DNA of 64,000 bases from Ilex aquifolium (Eukaryota; Streptophyta; Magnoliopsida; Aquifoliales; Aquifoliaceae): NCBI GenBank assembly GCA_951799425.1, contig OX637391.1, positions 52,861,069 to 52,925,068 of the forward strand, in the 5' to 3' direction. Positions 20,810 through 32,884 of the stretch are shown piece by piece (position 1 is the stretch's first letter; each line of letters starts with the position of its first letter). Position numbers and translations under genes: made by a program. Below the pieces are notes generated by a model. That model saw only the letters and a list, made by a program, of their open reading frames with translations, was not told where the DNA came from and made no database searches.

Positions 20810-23800
20810 TTACTCATCATTATGAGAGTCGTCTGGTTTCTCAGTGTAAAGCCAACCAAACTTCTCCAAATAAGGATTGACCATTGTGTTTGGAGGGTAG
20901 TCATCAATGCAGTCCCCCCAAACATTTCCATCTTCTAAGTCTCTAACCACCTCCCACAAACAACTATTGCATTTAAAACCAGCTCCAAAACTAATCATCA
21001 CAACTCTGTCCCCCCTTTTCAGCCTCTTCTTGGCCTCCATGTAACCTAGAACATACCAGAGGCTACTAGCTGATGTGTTTCCAAATCTATGCAGTGTCAT
21101 TCTTGATGGTTCCACTTCATGCTCACCGAGCTCCAGACTGTTTCTGATTCCGTCGATCACCGCCGAGCCACCGGGGTGCAGGCAGAAATGATCCACACCA
21201 GTCTTCAAATTCAGGCTTACCTGTTTACAACATTTGAATTATGTGTAAGATTTTCTGCGATGAAACTCAAACCCTTACGCAAATTTGAGTAAAAAAAAAA
21301 GTAAAAATTTGCTTTGATATAGACCTCCAAGAGAAATTCAAATTTAAAGGAAGAGAAACTCAAATTTAAATGAGAACAAACTCAAATTTAAATGAAAGTA
21401 AAATATGATTATTGAATCTTTAAAGGAAGGTAAAATATCACCATTAAAAATTTGGATATGGATTTGAATCTTCTTTCATTTGGAGAAAATATTCATTACA
21501 ACGGTGATACCACGTAACAATGTGATGTAGTATCACCAACCAATAATACTAAAACAAATAAGTAGATGGACACCACAAAAATCAGCAACTAACTTATCAT
21601 GTAAATAAATAACTTCTCACCCTTCTGTCATGTAAGTTCAAGTGGGATTCACTTTTTCCATTTAGGGTTTTATTATTGGTTGGTGATACCATTTCATCAA
21701 TGGTGACATAGTATTACCGTTGCATTCAATATTTACTCCATTTGATATGAGTATGAATCTAATATTAAAAAAAAATTAAAATTTTTTTATCTAAATTTAA
21801 ATTTGAATTTAAAAAAAGTAAAGATTAAAGATGCTCTAAGAGATTAGGTTTTGCTAAGGTACTCTTTGAACGAGTGGGGGTGGTCAGGTGACAATTGAAT
21901 TGTGTTGTTGTTTATGTTTCGTGGGTCCATTTTGAGTTCATATTAAAATATTTGTTAATGTTAACCCGATTCCTTTTAGTTGGGGTTATGCGGGTCAACA
22001 CGATCATCAATTATCCACATGGACCCATAAACTAAAAATCCACTCAATCCATTTAATTACTAGCAAAATCAACTACAAGATCAATGAGTAATGTTAGATG
22101 GATTTAAAAATTAGACTTGATAATCTTAATCATTGAATATGTAGTGAATCCCAATAAATATTGGGACCCACAATAAAATTAATAGTTATAATTATCAAGT
22201 CTATTTTTTAAGTTCATATAGCATTACTCGCAATACAATTCAATAGGGATTAGTACCGTACCAAAAAAAAGTATAGTTATAAATTTTTTGGCATTTAATA
22301 TTACTCAAATGTGTGGCTGTAAATTTTTTGTCATTAAATATTACTCACTAAAGATGTAACTTTGCCTATAAATGTAATAACATTACCTTAAAGGGTTGTA
22401 ACTCACCTCAAATACTTGTAACCTCAGCCGCTGTGTTTTTGTGGTACTTTTACCTTTACTACTTGTAACCTAACCTTAAATACTTGTAACCTAACCTTAA
22501 ATGTAATAATTTTACCATAAATAGTTGTAACCTCACTTTCAAATATAATAATTTTACTTTTAATTGTTGTAATCTTACCTAAAGAGTTTGTAAAGTGAGG
22601 TTATAACTATTTATGGTAAAATTACTACATTTAAGGTTAGGTTACAATAATTTAAGGTTAGGTTATAACTAGTGAAGGTAAAAATACCATAAAAAATGGC
22701 AGCTGGGGTTACAAGTATTTGAAATGAGTTACAAATTTTTAAGGTTATGTTATTACATTTATAGGTAAAGTTACACTTTTAGTGAGTAATATTTAATAAC
22801 AAAAAATTTACAGCCACACATTTGAGTAATATTAAATATCAAAAAATTTACAGCACACTTTTTTTTCTGTACGGTACCGTAGACTCTCCCCTGACATTGA
22901 CACAATCTTCTTCAAGTTTCTGTCAAGAACTAATCAATTAGCATCTTCATGTCAATCTGGGTGTCCAATTAGGTTCGAGTTTTATACTAATATCCTCTTT
23001 TTTACGAAACAAATTTAATTTACCTAATGGAAAAAAAGAAAAAAAAGTTCATACTTACCTTATTTTTACCCTTGGCATAGCTATTACTCAAGCGCCGAAG
23101 ATTGGTAAGAACAATGTAACGAAGCAATTCTCTTAGTGGCAATATCTTCGGTGCTAGCTCTCTGATATTCTCAACGAAAGCTCGTGTGGCCGCCTTCGGG
23201 AGACTCTTGTCGAGGTAAAATCCGAGACGGCCATGGTCATCCTCCTTCTGCACGCAACACCCATATGCTTCATCGCTTGATCCAACATGGGTACGAACCA
23301 AACATTTCAAACTGAACTTGGCTCTATGTTTCAGAGCTCCGTCGTTCGTCAAGAGAATCGAACACCCACCTGATCGGAACAAACAGTTGGAGAGAATCAT
23401 CGACTTGTCATTGCCGGAATACCAGTTGGGAGCAATTGATTCTGAGGTAACAACAATGGCGAACGCTTTAGTCTGAGATTTAAAGATGCTTTGAACGAGG
23501 TTGATTGAGATTAGGCTAGCACTGCAACCCATTCCTGAGAGATTAAAAGCTTTAATGCCCTCTCTCATTTTGTAATGGTTGATGATTCGAGAGGTAAGAG
23601 AAGGATTCGGAGCGAACATTGACACATTCACGACGAGAATGTCGATTTGTTGGGGTGAAATTCTAGTTTTTTCAAAGAGTTTATCGAGTGTTTGATAAAA
23701 GAACTCTTCCATTTCTGATATGCCGTCGGCGAGAGTAGGCGATTCTTCACGGCCGGCAATGATGTTTCTTGGGCCGTAACTTTCTTCACCAATGCCGGAA

Positions 23801-24027
23801 TTGACGATGGCTCGCAACAGAAACTTGTACTCTTGGTGACCAAGGTTTTTGTTTCGCATCATGATTTCGCCAGAAAAATCTGTGTTGAGCTTCCTGTCAT
23901 TGGAGGGCTTGAAGCATTCGTAGTGCAGTATGTAGCATTGACCCCTCCACGGACCAACAAGCTTATGTAAGAGGAAGAGAAAATAAGAGAGAAGAAGCAT
24001 GTATGAGATTATCATAAGGAGCTCCAT
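20810..24027 (-). CDS. 3-ketoacyl-CoA synthase, two exons (459 aa)
   Basis: ER-membrane condensing enzyme of very-long-chain fatty-acid elongation. Exon 1 is 24027-23059 (323 codons) and exon 2 is 21220-20810. The intron (23058-21221) has GTAAGT and CAG ends and is phase 0. The ATG at 24027 ([10 protein letters not shown]) is preferred; a GTG 33 nt upstream in the same frame is not a plant start. The N-terminus (about residues 4-24) is hydrophobic. The FAE1/CUT1 domain follows, with catalytic Cys168 in GMGCSAS. The C-terminal part has His338 (HFCLHPGG) and Asn371 (HRFGNTS), 33 residues apart like the catalytic His391/Asn424 of FAE1. The length is near the shorter KCS members, and similarity by eye is to KCS12/KCS19. 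It is a tandem paralogue of the broken gene and is probably the surviving functional copy. Confidence 0.93.
21480..22010. repeat. dispersed repeat copy 2, with inverted part-copy, in KCS intron
   Basis: About 21655-22010 repeats the sequence at 1060-1430 in the same orientation. About 21480-21550 is the reverse complement of its first 75 bases (GGTGATACCACG and complement), giving a potential stem with a loop of about 110 bases. Confidence 0.7.
22086..22229. repeat. short foldback MITE, copy 4, in KCS intron
   Basis: Ends GAGTAATGTTAGATG and (inverted) GAGTAATGCTATATG. The arms AAATTAGACTTGATAA and complement enclose a centre with AATCCCAATAAATATTGGGACC. Confidence 0.8.
22246..22890. repeat. 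645-bp foldback element in KCS intron
   Basis: Arms of about 300 bp are inverted copies of each other: GGGATTAGTACCGTACC at the left and, on the other strand, GGGAGAGTCTACGGTACCGT at the right, followed by matching text such as TTTAATATTACTCAAATGTG. Internally GTTGTAACCT-like units recur. No coding sequence was found. No clear target duplication was found at the chosen ends. Confidence 0.85.
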
Positions 24028-24168
24028 GAGAGAGAGAGTTTGATGAGTTTCTCCTTTCACCAGGCACTCGAGAATGAAATGGAAAACTGTTTCTCAAACA
24101 AAGTCCAACACTTCCCTGTTTGCTTTAATAGCACCGCTTTGGAGACGTAATTGGGAGATATAAAGCAA

Positions 24169-24352
24169 CAGTAATGTTACGCTGACCAAATTTTATGATC
24201 AAATTTAGAGCCTAAATGACATGGCAACATCTCATTTGGAGTCTTTATTGGGGCCCAAATGATATGACACCAAATAAAGAAGCCCAAGTCAGCTGTCATG
24301 TCATTTAAACTCTAAATTTGGTCTCAAAATTTGATCAATGTAATATTATTCA
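24169..24352. repeat. short foldback MITE, copy 5, upstream of KCS
   Basis: Ends CAGTAATGTTAC and (inverted) GAATAATATTAC. The stem ATTTAGAGCCTAAATGACATG and its complement is long and well matched. It starts 142 bp upstream of the KCS ATG, so it probably lies in the promoter. Confidence 0.8.
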
Positions 24353-24576
24353 TATAATAATTGTCATCATCAAATTATCGGTGAATTTTAACATTAAATG
24401 TATTCAACGATGAATGTAATTATTACAATACATTATATCTTAAAATCAGAGTTGACTACAGTATTATTTTTTTTTCGATACCATACCTTTATTTAACCTA
24501 TTTTTGAATATTTTTATCATTATTATGATACTCAAAAAATATATTAAAAATAGTTATCACAACAGTGATAAAAATA

Positions 24577-25290
24577 TCTATATAATAAAGTAGCTTACAA
24601 TCCAAATCTCAAAAGATAAACAAAATGACTTTTGTTATTCGCGGTTGAGATCGCTTTGAATTTTATTTTAAAGTTAATTTAATGACTAATATTAACACCT
24701 TAAATTTAATAGGAAAAATTGATCCCTAAGGGTGTGTTTGGAGTGATTTTTTAAAAGTACTTCTATAAATTATTTCTCATAAGTACTTTAAAAAAAGAGC
24801 AATGTTATATATCTCAAATTTGCATCTCAAATATGCATCCCAAATCAATAAGGATGGTTGGATCAGTGGGTCTCAATTTAAAAAGTTGGTGGAATCCACT
24901 CATCCAATGGTTCTCATTCATTTTGGGATGCATATTTGAGATACAAATTTGGAATATAAAGCATTACTCTTAAAAAAAATAATAGTATTTGAAACCGCCA
25001 CACTACTACCTCTACCACCACCACTGCCACTACAGTCGTCGTCGCAACCACCACCACCACCACTAGCGCCGCCACCCTCGCCACCACAGTCATTGTCACC
25101 CACCACAACCATCACCGTCTCCTACTACCACCACTGCCGCCCACCACCTCTCACCCCCACTACAAAAACGATACTTAAATTCCTATATCTCTTCTCTATA
25201 TTTATGATTTGGTTTTGGATATGAATACAAATATATTTATTGTTTATCATTTTTTATTACACTGTGCCTTCAGGCACAGGTAATAACTAG
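24577..25290 (+). mobile_element. non-autonomous Helitron (714 bp)
   Basis: It starts TCTATATAATAAAGTAGC after an A. It ends with an almost perfect hairpin (CTGTGCCTTCAGGCACAG, 25262-25279), a 7-base spacer, then CTAG followed by T. A/T flanks, a TC start and a hairpin plus CTRR end are the Helitron signature. No Rep/helicase gene is present. It holds a nested foldback and a CCACCA/GCC trinucleotide-rich stretch (about 25000-25160) whose open frames are low complexity, not genes. Confidence 0.75.
24797..24969. repeat. short foldback MITE, copy 6, nested in the Helitron
   Basis: Ends GAGCAATGTTATAT and (inverted) GAGTAATGCTTTAT. The arms share TCTCAAATATGCATCCCAAA, and the centre has GTGGGTCTC and GGAATCCACTCATCC. 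Copy 7 has a related centre. Confidence 0.85.
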
Positions 25291-26081
25291 TTCTCAAATA
25301 TGATAAAAAAACACCCATAAATATGATAAATTACCTACAAAACTGATAATTTTTTTTGTAACAAATAAAAGTGATAAAAATAATTAACATAAATGTGATA
25401 AAAACACTCGCAATACTAATAAAAATATCTACAAAATTGATAAATCACTAATAAAAATAATAAATTTTTTTTGTTATAAAATAACCTATAAAAATTATAA
25501 TTCAAATAATAAAAGTTAGAGTTATATTACCAAAAATTTTTCTATGATAAATCCTCTAAAATTATATCCTAAAGCATTAGTGTTACTTTAAAGGCCATGG
25601 CCACCTCCAAGTAGTAGCTGTCACCCATTGTTCAAATTCACAACAACCAGCACGTGGGGGTTTCCATTTATGTGTAGGGATGGAAGGGGACCGCAGCGGT
25701 GGGAAGGGGCGGGTAGTCTCCACTCTGTACAGTTTAAAAAATATTTGTCCATTCTTGGTTCATTCCCGTTAATTCTTGTTTTCGTTTCACGGGTAAATTT
25801 TGATCATTGTTCTTGCCCCTGTCCCTACCACCGTTTCTGTCTATAACAATTAATTTTTATAATTTTAAGAAAAAAATTAAAAAAACCCATAAAACCTCCA
25901 AAATAGATTTACAAGAAAGATGAAAACTCATTATATAACAAATTGATCAAACATAAAAACTCACAAAAATAATTTGTATAACAAATGTAAAGTAGGTGGA
26001 TGAGTGGGATTTGTGATATTATATATATGTATTAATAAGTGAGTGGAGTACGTGTCTTTGTGATATTACATATGTGTATTA

Positions 26082-26168
<87 letters not shown>

Positions 26169-26533
26169 TAGGTTTAGCGAGGCAGGGATGAGTTTCAGTC
26201 CATTCCCACACGGGTTTATACAAATATTCTCGTATACGTCTACCGTTTAATACATATAGTCTATCCTCAGTCCAAACAAAACAAATTTTGACGAATACAA
26301 ATTTTTTTCCAATTTACTATCATCCCTATTTATGTATATGTCTTCAAAGTAGTTAATGCAAAAAAAAAATTATTTGGACCTAATTTATTTAATTTTATTT
26401 ATTGGGTCATTGAATTTTTAGCGAGTTTCGATTGATAATGAAATCTATTATCAGTACAATAGTAAAGAGTGGTTTATTTTTTTGTTTGCTAAATATAAAT
26501 TAAGATTAAGGAAAATAAGGATTACAAAGATCA
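25291..26533. other. AT-rich intergenic DNA with an 83-bp AT microsatellite
   Basis: A pure TA dinucleotide run occupies about 26084-26166. Before it, TGATAAAA-type degenerate repeats lie at 25300-25550. A GC-richer stretch at 25590-25840 resembles transposon text with GGGATGGAAGGGG. No gene was seen. Confidence 0.5.
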
Positions 26534-27320
26534 AGCCCGGCTCTATAGTATAATTTAAAAAAAAAAAACATGAACTTTAGGCCTCACATATAAATAAGAC
26601 TCTAAATTTAGAAGTCAATAATGTAATACAACCTCAAACTTAAAACTCACTACAATGTAGCCCAACAAAAAACCTCCAAAAAGAATAAGACAACAAAATC
26701 AATTTAAGATTTGAACCTCAAAGTCTAGCCCACATCACACAATCACATTTTATTAAATGACAAAAATGATTAACAAGAAAAAAAATATTGGCATTATTAA
26801 AAGAAGTATAATGAGTATCTCTCTCTAATTCAAAAAATAAATATTAAACTAAACTCCTTTTTTTTTCCTCATTTAAACACAAAACATCAACTAAACCGGG
26901 CATTCTCGTAATTTTTTTTTGATAAAGTTATTACTCGTATCAAATAAAATATAACAAAATTTAGGTAAAAATTACATACATAAACAAGTAAAATATCATA
27001 AAAAAATTAAAGATAATGAAATAATTCAGCAAAAAGATAACAATAAATGTATTCATAATGAAGTTAGTCATATAATACCATGATTTCGATTAAGAACGTG
27101 CAAAACAAATAACAACATAACAATATTAATGAAAATATATTATATTCCTATAAATATCTATGATCAAAAGTCATGCTATCAATCAAAAAATGTATATGTT
27201 ACCAAAATTTGTGTAAAAAAATTTAATTAGCAATTTTCAATCTCAAATAATAAATTTTAAATTAAAAGATTCAAACTATTATTAGGAAAATGAAAAGTCT
27301 CATTAATATTTATCGTTTTA
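26534..27320 (+). repeat. dispersed ~780-bp repeat, left copy
   Basis: It begins AGCCCGGCTCTATAGTATAA. The whole stretch can be matched, with many substitutions, to the reverse complement of about 33654-32885. The GGGCCGGC-type tip is reminiscent of plant hAT-type ends, but the class is uncertain. No coding frame survives. Confidence 0.7.
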
Positions 27321-28118
27321 TGTCTCACATGTTCTTGAGTTACCCCTGACAAAGATATATGTGATGTACACAAGCTTGAAGCACGCGCAAAGGCCACATA
27401 GTGTAATTCACCACCTAGTCTAAAGTTAACAAATTAAGTCTAAATAACATTGTTTTATAACAAAAATATTGATATATATACTTCTTTAGTAAGTATTGAC
27501 ACGTATGTTTCTTTTTTGGGCAAATGTATTGACATGTATGTTAATGGAGGAGAAGAGTTAGGAGTATGAATTACATGTCAAACTTTTAACGATATACACG
27601 CTTATAAACTTTAGGGGTTCTGGGTATAATTTATTAATGGATATATTAACGAATATTGATGGTAAAGGTCTAAGTGTTACATGCGTACAAATTTCAGGGG
27701 GTCTGTGTATAATATTTCAAATATTAGGGATCTAAGTGATTAAGTAACAAACTTTAAGGGGTTTGAATGTGTTCTCCCAATTTTTTTATAAAAAATTTGA
27801 AGTAGTCATTTGAATTTAAGATTTGATGTCATAGATAGATCCTCACCAAGCAATAGAAATTAGATAAATGACAAATGATAAATAATAAATAATTATCTAA
27901 AGTCATAGGGTGATAATTATAATTTTTTTTTGAATAGATTCAAATTAAAGGTAATTGTTAGTGAAGAGTAGATGAGTAGTTAAAAAGAATACATGGTAAA
28001 TTGTGATTAGAATGTTTTAATTAATAACTCAAAAATCTAAGAATTAGAAAAATAGGAGAGAAGACTTCTTAAAATCTCTCCCTAACAAATTATTTGTTAC
28101 ATATATATATGGCATCAC

Positions 28119-28149
<31 letters not shown>

Positions 28150-30733
28150 AAGTCTCACCAAATTAAATTAATTTTCTTAAATTTTCATTCAATTGTAGAT
28201 CACCACATAGGACTTATATTTTTGTAAGTGAGCCCCTCACCCATATATATATGTTAGGCGATATACTTTTGAGTGAAAATGCACTAGGAAAGATCTTAAT
28301 CTACTTCCGGCCCCCCAATAAATCATAAACCCTTCCATTTGGTTGTATTTATTACATAACAAAATTTTCAAGCAATAAATTTTTCTATTTCAATAATGGA
28401 AAAATGTTACATAATTCAAATGAAATCTAAAAATTAAAACCTAAATGTATATCATTTTTTGGATGACTGTGGGATGAGTAGGTCCCATTGAAAAAATTGA
28501 TGAGATCCACTCATCCAAAGGATGATATGCATTTGAGTCACAATTTTTTGGGTTTGTAGCATTATTACTCTTCAATAATATTATTAGTACTTAATTTGCC
28601 ACCTAATCTATCACAATTATTAAATTGCTAACAAGTCTAACAAATACCGAAACTCACCGTCAATTCAATAATTATAATTAATTATGTGCATTGATGTTTC
28701 TATTTAATGAGGTTGGTCGAGGTTTGAAGATACTTGTTGCAAGACATGGACACGATGAAGGGAGGGCAAAATTTAAGGCAAGTGTTGGTGCATCCAAAAC
28801 AGACTATGTGCTGTTATCTTTTTATGGAAACAAGTCATAAAGCTTTCAAAACAGGCTTTTTTTAACAACCACCATGTGCTTGACAAAATACCTCTTATTA
28901 AAAACACCATCATAATAATCAGGGTCCCCCCGGTAGGCATAGGCCATTAAGACTGCCTCTTAGGACCCCAAATAAATAATAATGGCTTATGCCTAGCATC
29001 CCAAATAAATAATAATATTTGAGGCCCTCAATTTTTTTTAAAAGATTCAATTAAAATAATTTTAGGGTTCCCAATTTTAAGTGTAATTTATAAATTAATA
29101 AAAAATTGATACGGCATTAATGAGTTTGAGTCTAGTCTTAGTAAATTTGGACAATAAATAGATGAAATTATTTGGTCCCTCAAAACAGTATGCGACATGA
29201 TCCCAACGAAATGCGACACAAACTTGCTAAATTATACATGATTATAAGTAAGACGGACATATATTATACAAATTCTGACATGATACGATCGAATAATTAT
29301 TCTTATATTATCTTTATTTTTTTGTCTTACTTATGTTTATGTAAATACTAAAAAAATGAATTATCTCCTCATACAATACTTTTAATTTATTACAATCAAA
29401 GTCAATTGACTGATTCATTATTTATCACCTAATTTTCATAAATTATAATTTTTTCTCAACTTAAATTCGAGACCTTTTTTTTTATCTGGATCTATTTTTT
29501 GCTCAATTATTTGTTTCAATACACAAGAAACACACACATAATGACATAAAAACATACTGAATTTGTTTTTTAAAAAATAATTTAGTTGTATTAATAAATT
29601 TTAATTCTCTTTCTCTATATTTTTAACTGATGGCAAATTTAATTATATTTTAGTCTCTAAATTCAACTTCAATTAATGTTTTTTTTTAATAAAATTAAAG
29701 CTTGAATGCAAAACTAGTAGTTTTACATCTCAAATACAAAAAAAAAATTTAAATGAATATATATTAATATTTTAATATTTATTTATCATATCTATTTTAT
29801 AATATAAAATATGACAGATTTTAATAAGTCCATCTGACAGTCTCTAATAAACTCATCCAACGGTCACCCACATCCCTCTCAAAACCATTTATATTGAATT
29901 TCCCTCTCTCCAAATCCATCACTTCTCACTTAAGTTACACCGTGCCATCAAACACGAGTTACCTCTAATATTATTATATTTCATAGCATTGAACCCCATT
30001 GAATATTTTCGCCTCGGCAACCATAGTGGTTGTGCTGCCACTGATCATAATAGCACTTGCAAGTTGCAACATCACGACTTCTTACTCCCCAATAACACTT
30101 GCTTGGTTATTTGGGTTTTGCCACAACATTTGGAATTTCTAATATGGATTCTGAACCCATTTTCAACTTGTCTTGTACATCCCCTTTGAATAACCCATTT
30201 TGACAACATAAAAAATATAACAAGCCCTTAACGATTGAAGACCCACACATGACTGAAAAACCTACTGGTAAAAATATATTCAATGGACACGATTCAAAAT
30301 TTTATCGAGTCATAATTTTACTTGTTTCTACCTAAATCTGTTAATGAATTAGATTCTGATCCGAATCTAATTAGCCGAATATAGATTGATATTTTTTATT
30401 AATAATTCGAATTCGAATTCGAATTCAAATTCAATATCTTATATTACGGATTCGAATTTGGATATACCTATATCCGATCTGAATTATTTATATATTTTTA
30501 TATAAATATTAATAAATTAAATGATTACTTAAAGATATTTAATTGAAATTTAGATATAATTTATTAAAATTTAATTAATTAAGTTATTTAGATCGAATAA
30601 AATTTCAAATTATTAACGAATTTGGACATGAGCCACGAAAATAAAACTCGTCTTATTATTAAATCGGGTTCGAATTGAATAAAGAAACTATGCACATCAG
30701 CACAATGACTTCGATCAACTAGACTTTACTAAA
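27321..30733. other. AT-rich intergenic DNA, no gene
   Basis: It contains a C22 then A12 homopolymer (28118-28151), the foldback at 28400-28570, and a repeat tip CAGGGTCCCCCCGGTAGGC at 28920 resembling a hAT-type end with GGCATAGGC. An open frame at 29989-30189 has no known domain. TTCGAA-type hexamer repeats lie at 30405-30435. Confidence 0.45.
28400..28570. repeat. short foldback MITE, copy 7
   Basis: Ends GAAAAATGTTACA and (inverted) GAGTAATAATGCTACA. The centre GATGAGTAGGTCCCATTG and GAGATCCACTCATCC matches copy 6. Confidence 0.7.
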
Positions 30734-30924
30734 TGGGCATGTTTGTTTCAAGTATTATATAAATTTGACAATGGATATTAGTATCGGTAATAAAAATTAT
30801 TTCAATCTCATCCGTTGTTTATTCAATAAGTACTATGGTGAGTCCCACAACAAACAACTATCTATTCTATCATATCTTATATAACAAATATACTATTTTA
30901 CCCTTAACATCATCCATTCCATTC

Positions 30925-31465
30925 AAAAAAAATTTTAAAAAAAATACCGATAATACTGTACGTTTAAACATAATACAAGGAAAAAAATTCAAAATAATTT
31001 TTTTTAAAAAAATTTTAAAAAAAACCGGTAACACCTTTCGCTTAAACATAATAAAAGAAAAAATTCAAAATAATTTTAAAAAAAAAAAAAAAAAAAAAAA
31101 ACCGTTAACACCATACGCTTAAACATAATACAAGAAAAAAATTCAAAATAATTTTTAAAAAAAATTTTAAAAAACCGTTAACACCATACGCTTAAACATA
31201 ATACAAGAAAAAAATTCAAAATAATTTTTAAAAATTTTTTTTAAAAAAAACCGATAATATCGTACGCTTAAACATAATAAAAAGAAAAAATTTAAAATAA
31301 TTTTTTTTTAAAAAAAATAAAAAAAAAAACCGTTAACACCGTACGCTTAAACATAATACAAAAAAAAAATTAAAAATAATTTTAAAAAAAAAATTAAAAA
31401 AAAAACCGGTGACATAGTACGTTTAAACATAATATAAAGAAAAATTCAAAATAAATTTTTTATAT
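30925..31465. repeat. tandem array, seven units of ~78 bp
   Basis: ACCG(G/A/T)TAACACC or a variant is followed each time by a 5-base variable part, CGCTTAAACATAATA and then an A-rich/T-rich spacer. Units recur at about 30945, 31023, 31102, 31175, 31250, 31330 and 31405. The unit resembles a minisatellite, with spacer length set by A and T runs. Confidence 0.8.
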
Positions 31466-31581
31466 GTGAACTATTCACATAGTAGGGCATTCGTGTCTTT
31501 TTACTCTATTATACCGCCATTTTATTTGTACCGGGAATATATACCACCGGGTAGGTGATATTGCTTAGTACCATATAGAAG

Positions 31582-32044
31582 GGGCATGTTTGCTTTGAGT
31601 ATAAGAGTGGTATTAGGAAAATAGTATGTGGGGCCTACTTTATATCTTGTTTGTTTGTCATTTTTCATTCGGTATTAATTTTCGGGTCGTAATACTGACC
31701 CGGTATAAACAGTAGCCATAATGCCTTGTAGATGGTATTATTGAATACCACCTCCCCCCCTGGTATTATATGTCCGGTACAAATGAGATGGAGGTATAAT
31801 AGAGTAAAAATACTCAATTGCCCTAATGTACAATTGTCTTTTTAAGGTTACAAGGTTACAATTGTCTTTTTACAAGCCATAGCCGCAATTGTTGACTTTT
31901 TTAAGTAGGTATTATTTGTGACAAACAAACAAGGGGAATGATGGGATAAAAGTTTAAGACCGGGTATAGTATACCATTGGATAGGAGTGGAATGTAAATG
32001 ATGTCTAATACCACCCAAATCTAATACTTGAAGCAAACATGCCC
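31582..32044. repeat. MITE family 2, copy A (463 bp)
   Basis: It starts GGGCATGTTTGCTTTGAGTA and ends with the complement of GGGCATGTTTGCTTCAAGTA. It contains GGTATTATTGAATACCACC and ACAATTGTCTTTTTA twice. It is the inverted relative of copy B, and a partial relative of its middle lies at about 31478-31560. No coding sequence. Confidence 0.8.
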
Positions 32045-32370
32045 TTAAGTCACTGTTTACATCGGGTCGGTACTACGACCTGGAAAATAATACTGACCAA
32101 AAAATACTAAACAAATAAGGTATAAATAGACCTCACGTACTATTTCTCTAATTCCACCCATTTATACCACTCCTATCCCTGAAACAAACTAGCCCAATGT
32201 GTATTGACTTTTAGCTAGGACAGCATTGGTGGGGGCGACACTTGTGTTACAGGTGCCCTCATTAGAGTGTTGTTTTCAGGGTTTCCCTCACAGCAACTCA
32301 ACTACTTTATTTAGGGCTTTGGTTCACCTTCTTTATGTTTTCCAGATGCAGGGTGGCTCAATTACATTTG

Positions 32371-32855
32371 GGGCCGTTCGTTTCGAGTATTAAATTTAGG
32401 TGGTATTAGACATCATTTTCATTCCACTCTTATCTAATGGTATATTATACTCGGTCTTAAACTTTATCCCATACTTCCCCTTGTTTGTTTGTCACAAACA
32501 TTATCTGTGTAATACCTACTTAAAAAAATCAACAATTACGGCTATGACCTGTAAAAAGACAATTGTAACCTTGTAACCTTAAAAAGACAATTGTAAATGA
32601 GGGCATTTGTGTCAATTTGCATGTTTGTACTTAACCCATGAAAATAATACCAGGGGGGAGGTGGTATTCAATAATACCATCTACAAGGCATTATGACTAC
32701 TGTTCATACCGGGTCGATATTACGACCCGAAAAATAGTACTAGTTGTAAAATGCTAAACAAACAAGTTATAAGGTGGGTCCCATGTACTATTTCCCTAAT
32801 ACCACCCTCTTGTACCACCCTCTTGTACCACCCTTATACTCGAAGCAAACGGGCC
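32371..32855. repeat. MITE family 2, copy B, inverted (485 bp)
   Basis: It starts GGGCCGTTCGTTTCGAGTAT and ends with the complement of GGCCCGTTTGCTTCGAGTAT. Read on the minus strand it follows copy A closely (AGACAATTGTAACCTTG, GGGGGGAGGTGGTATTC). The trinucleotide-containing unit CTCTTGTACCACC is duplicated near its right end. Confidence 0.8.
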
Positions 32856-32884
32856 ATGAGGCCTTAAGCAACGACAGCAAATGA

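Noticed and set aside
24028..24060. Extended start of the second KCS gene
   Set aside because: The upstream codon is GTG, not ATG; the paralogue and family start at the MELL/MEFF methionine.
24914..25224. Val-rich and Pro-rich frames on both strands
   Set aside because: They arise from CCACCA trinucleotide repeats within the Helitron.
29936..29972. Possible third Helitron 3' end (CCGTGCC...ACACG then CTAAT)
   Set aside because: The stem is only about four matched bases and no partner 5' end was found.
30925..31465. CRISPR-like regular array
   Set aside because: Spacers are only A/T runs, repeats are degenerate, and the genome is a plant; it is a minisatellite.
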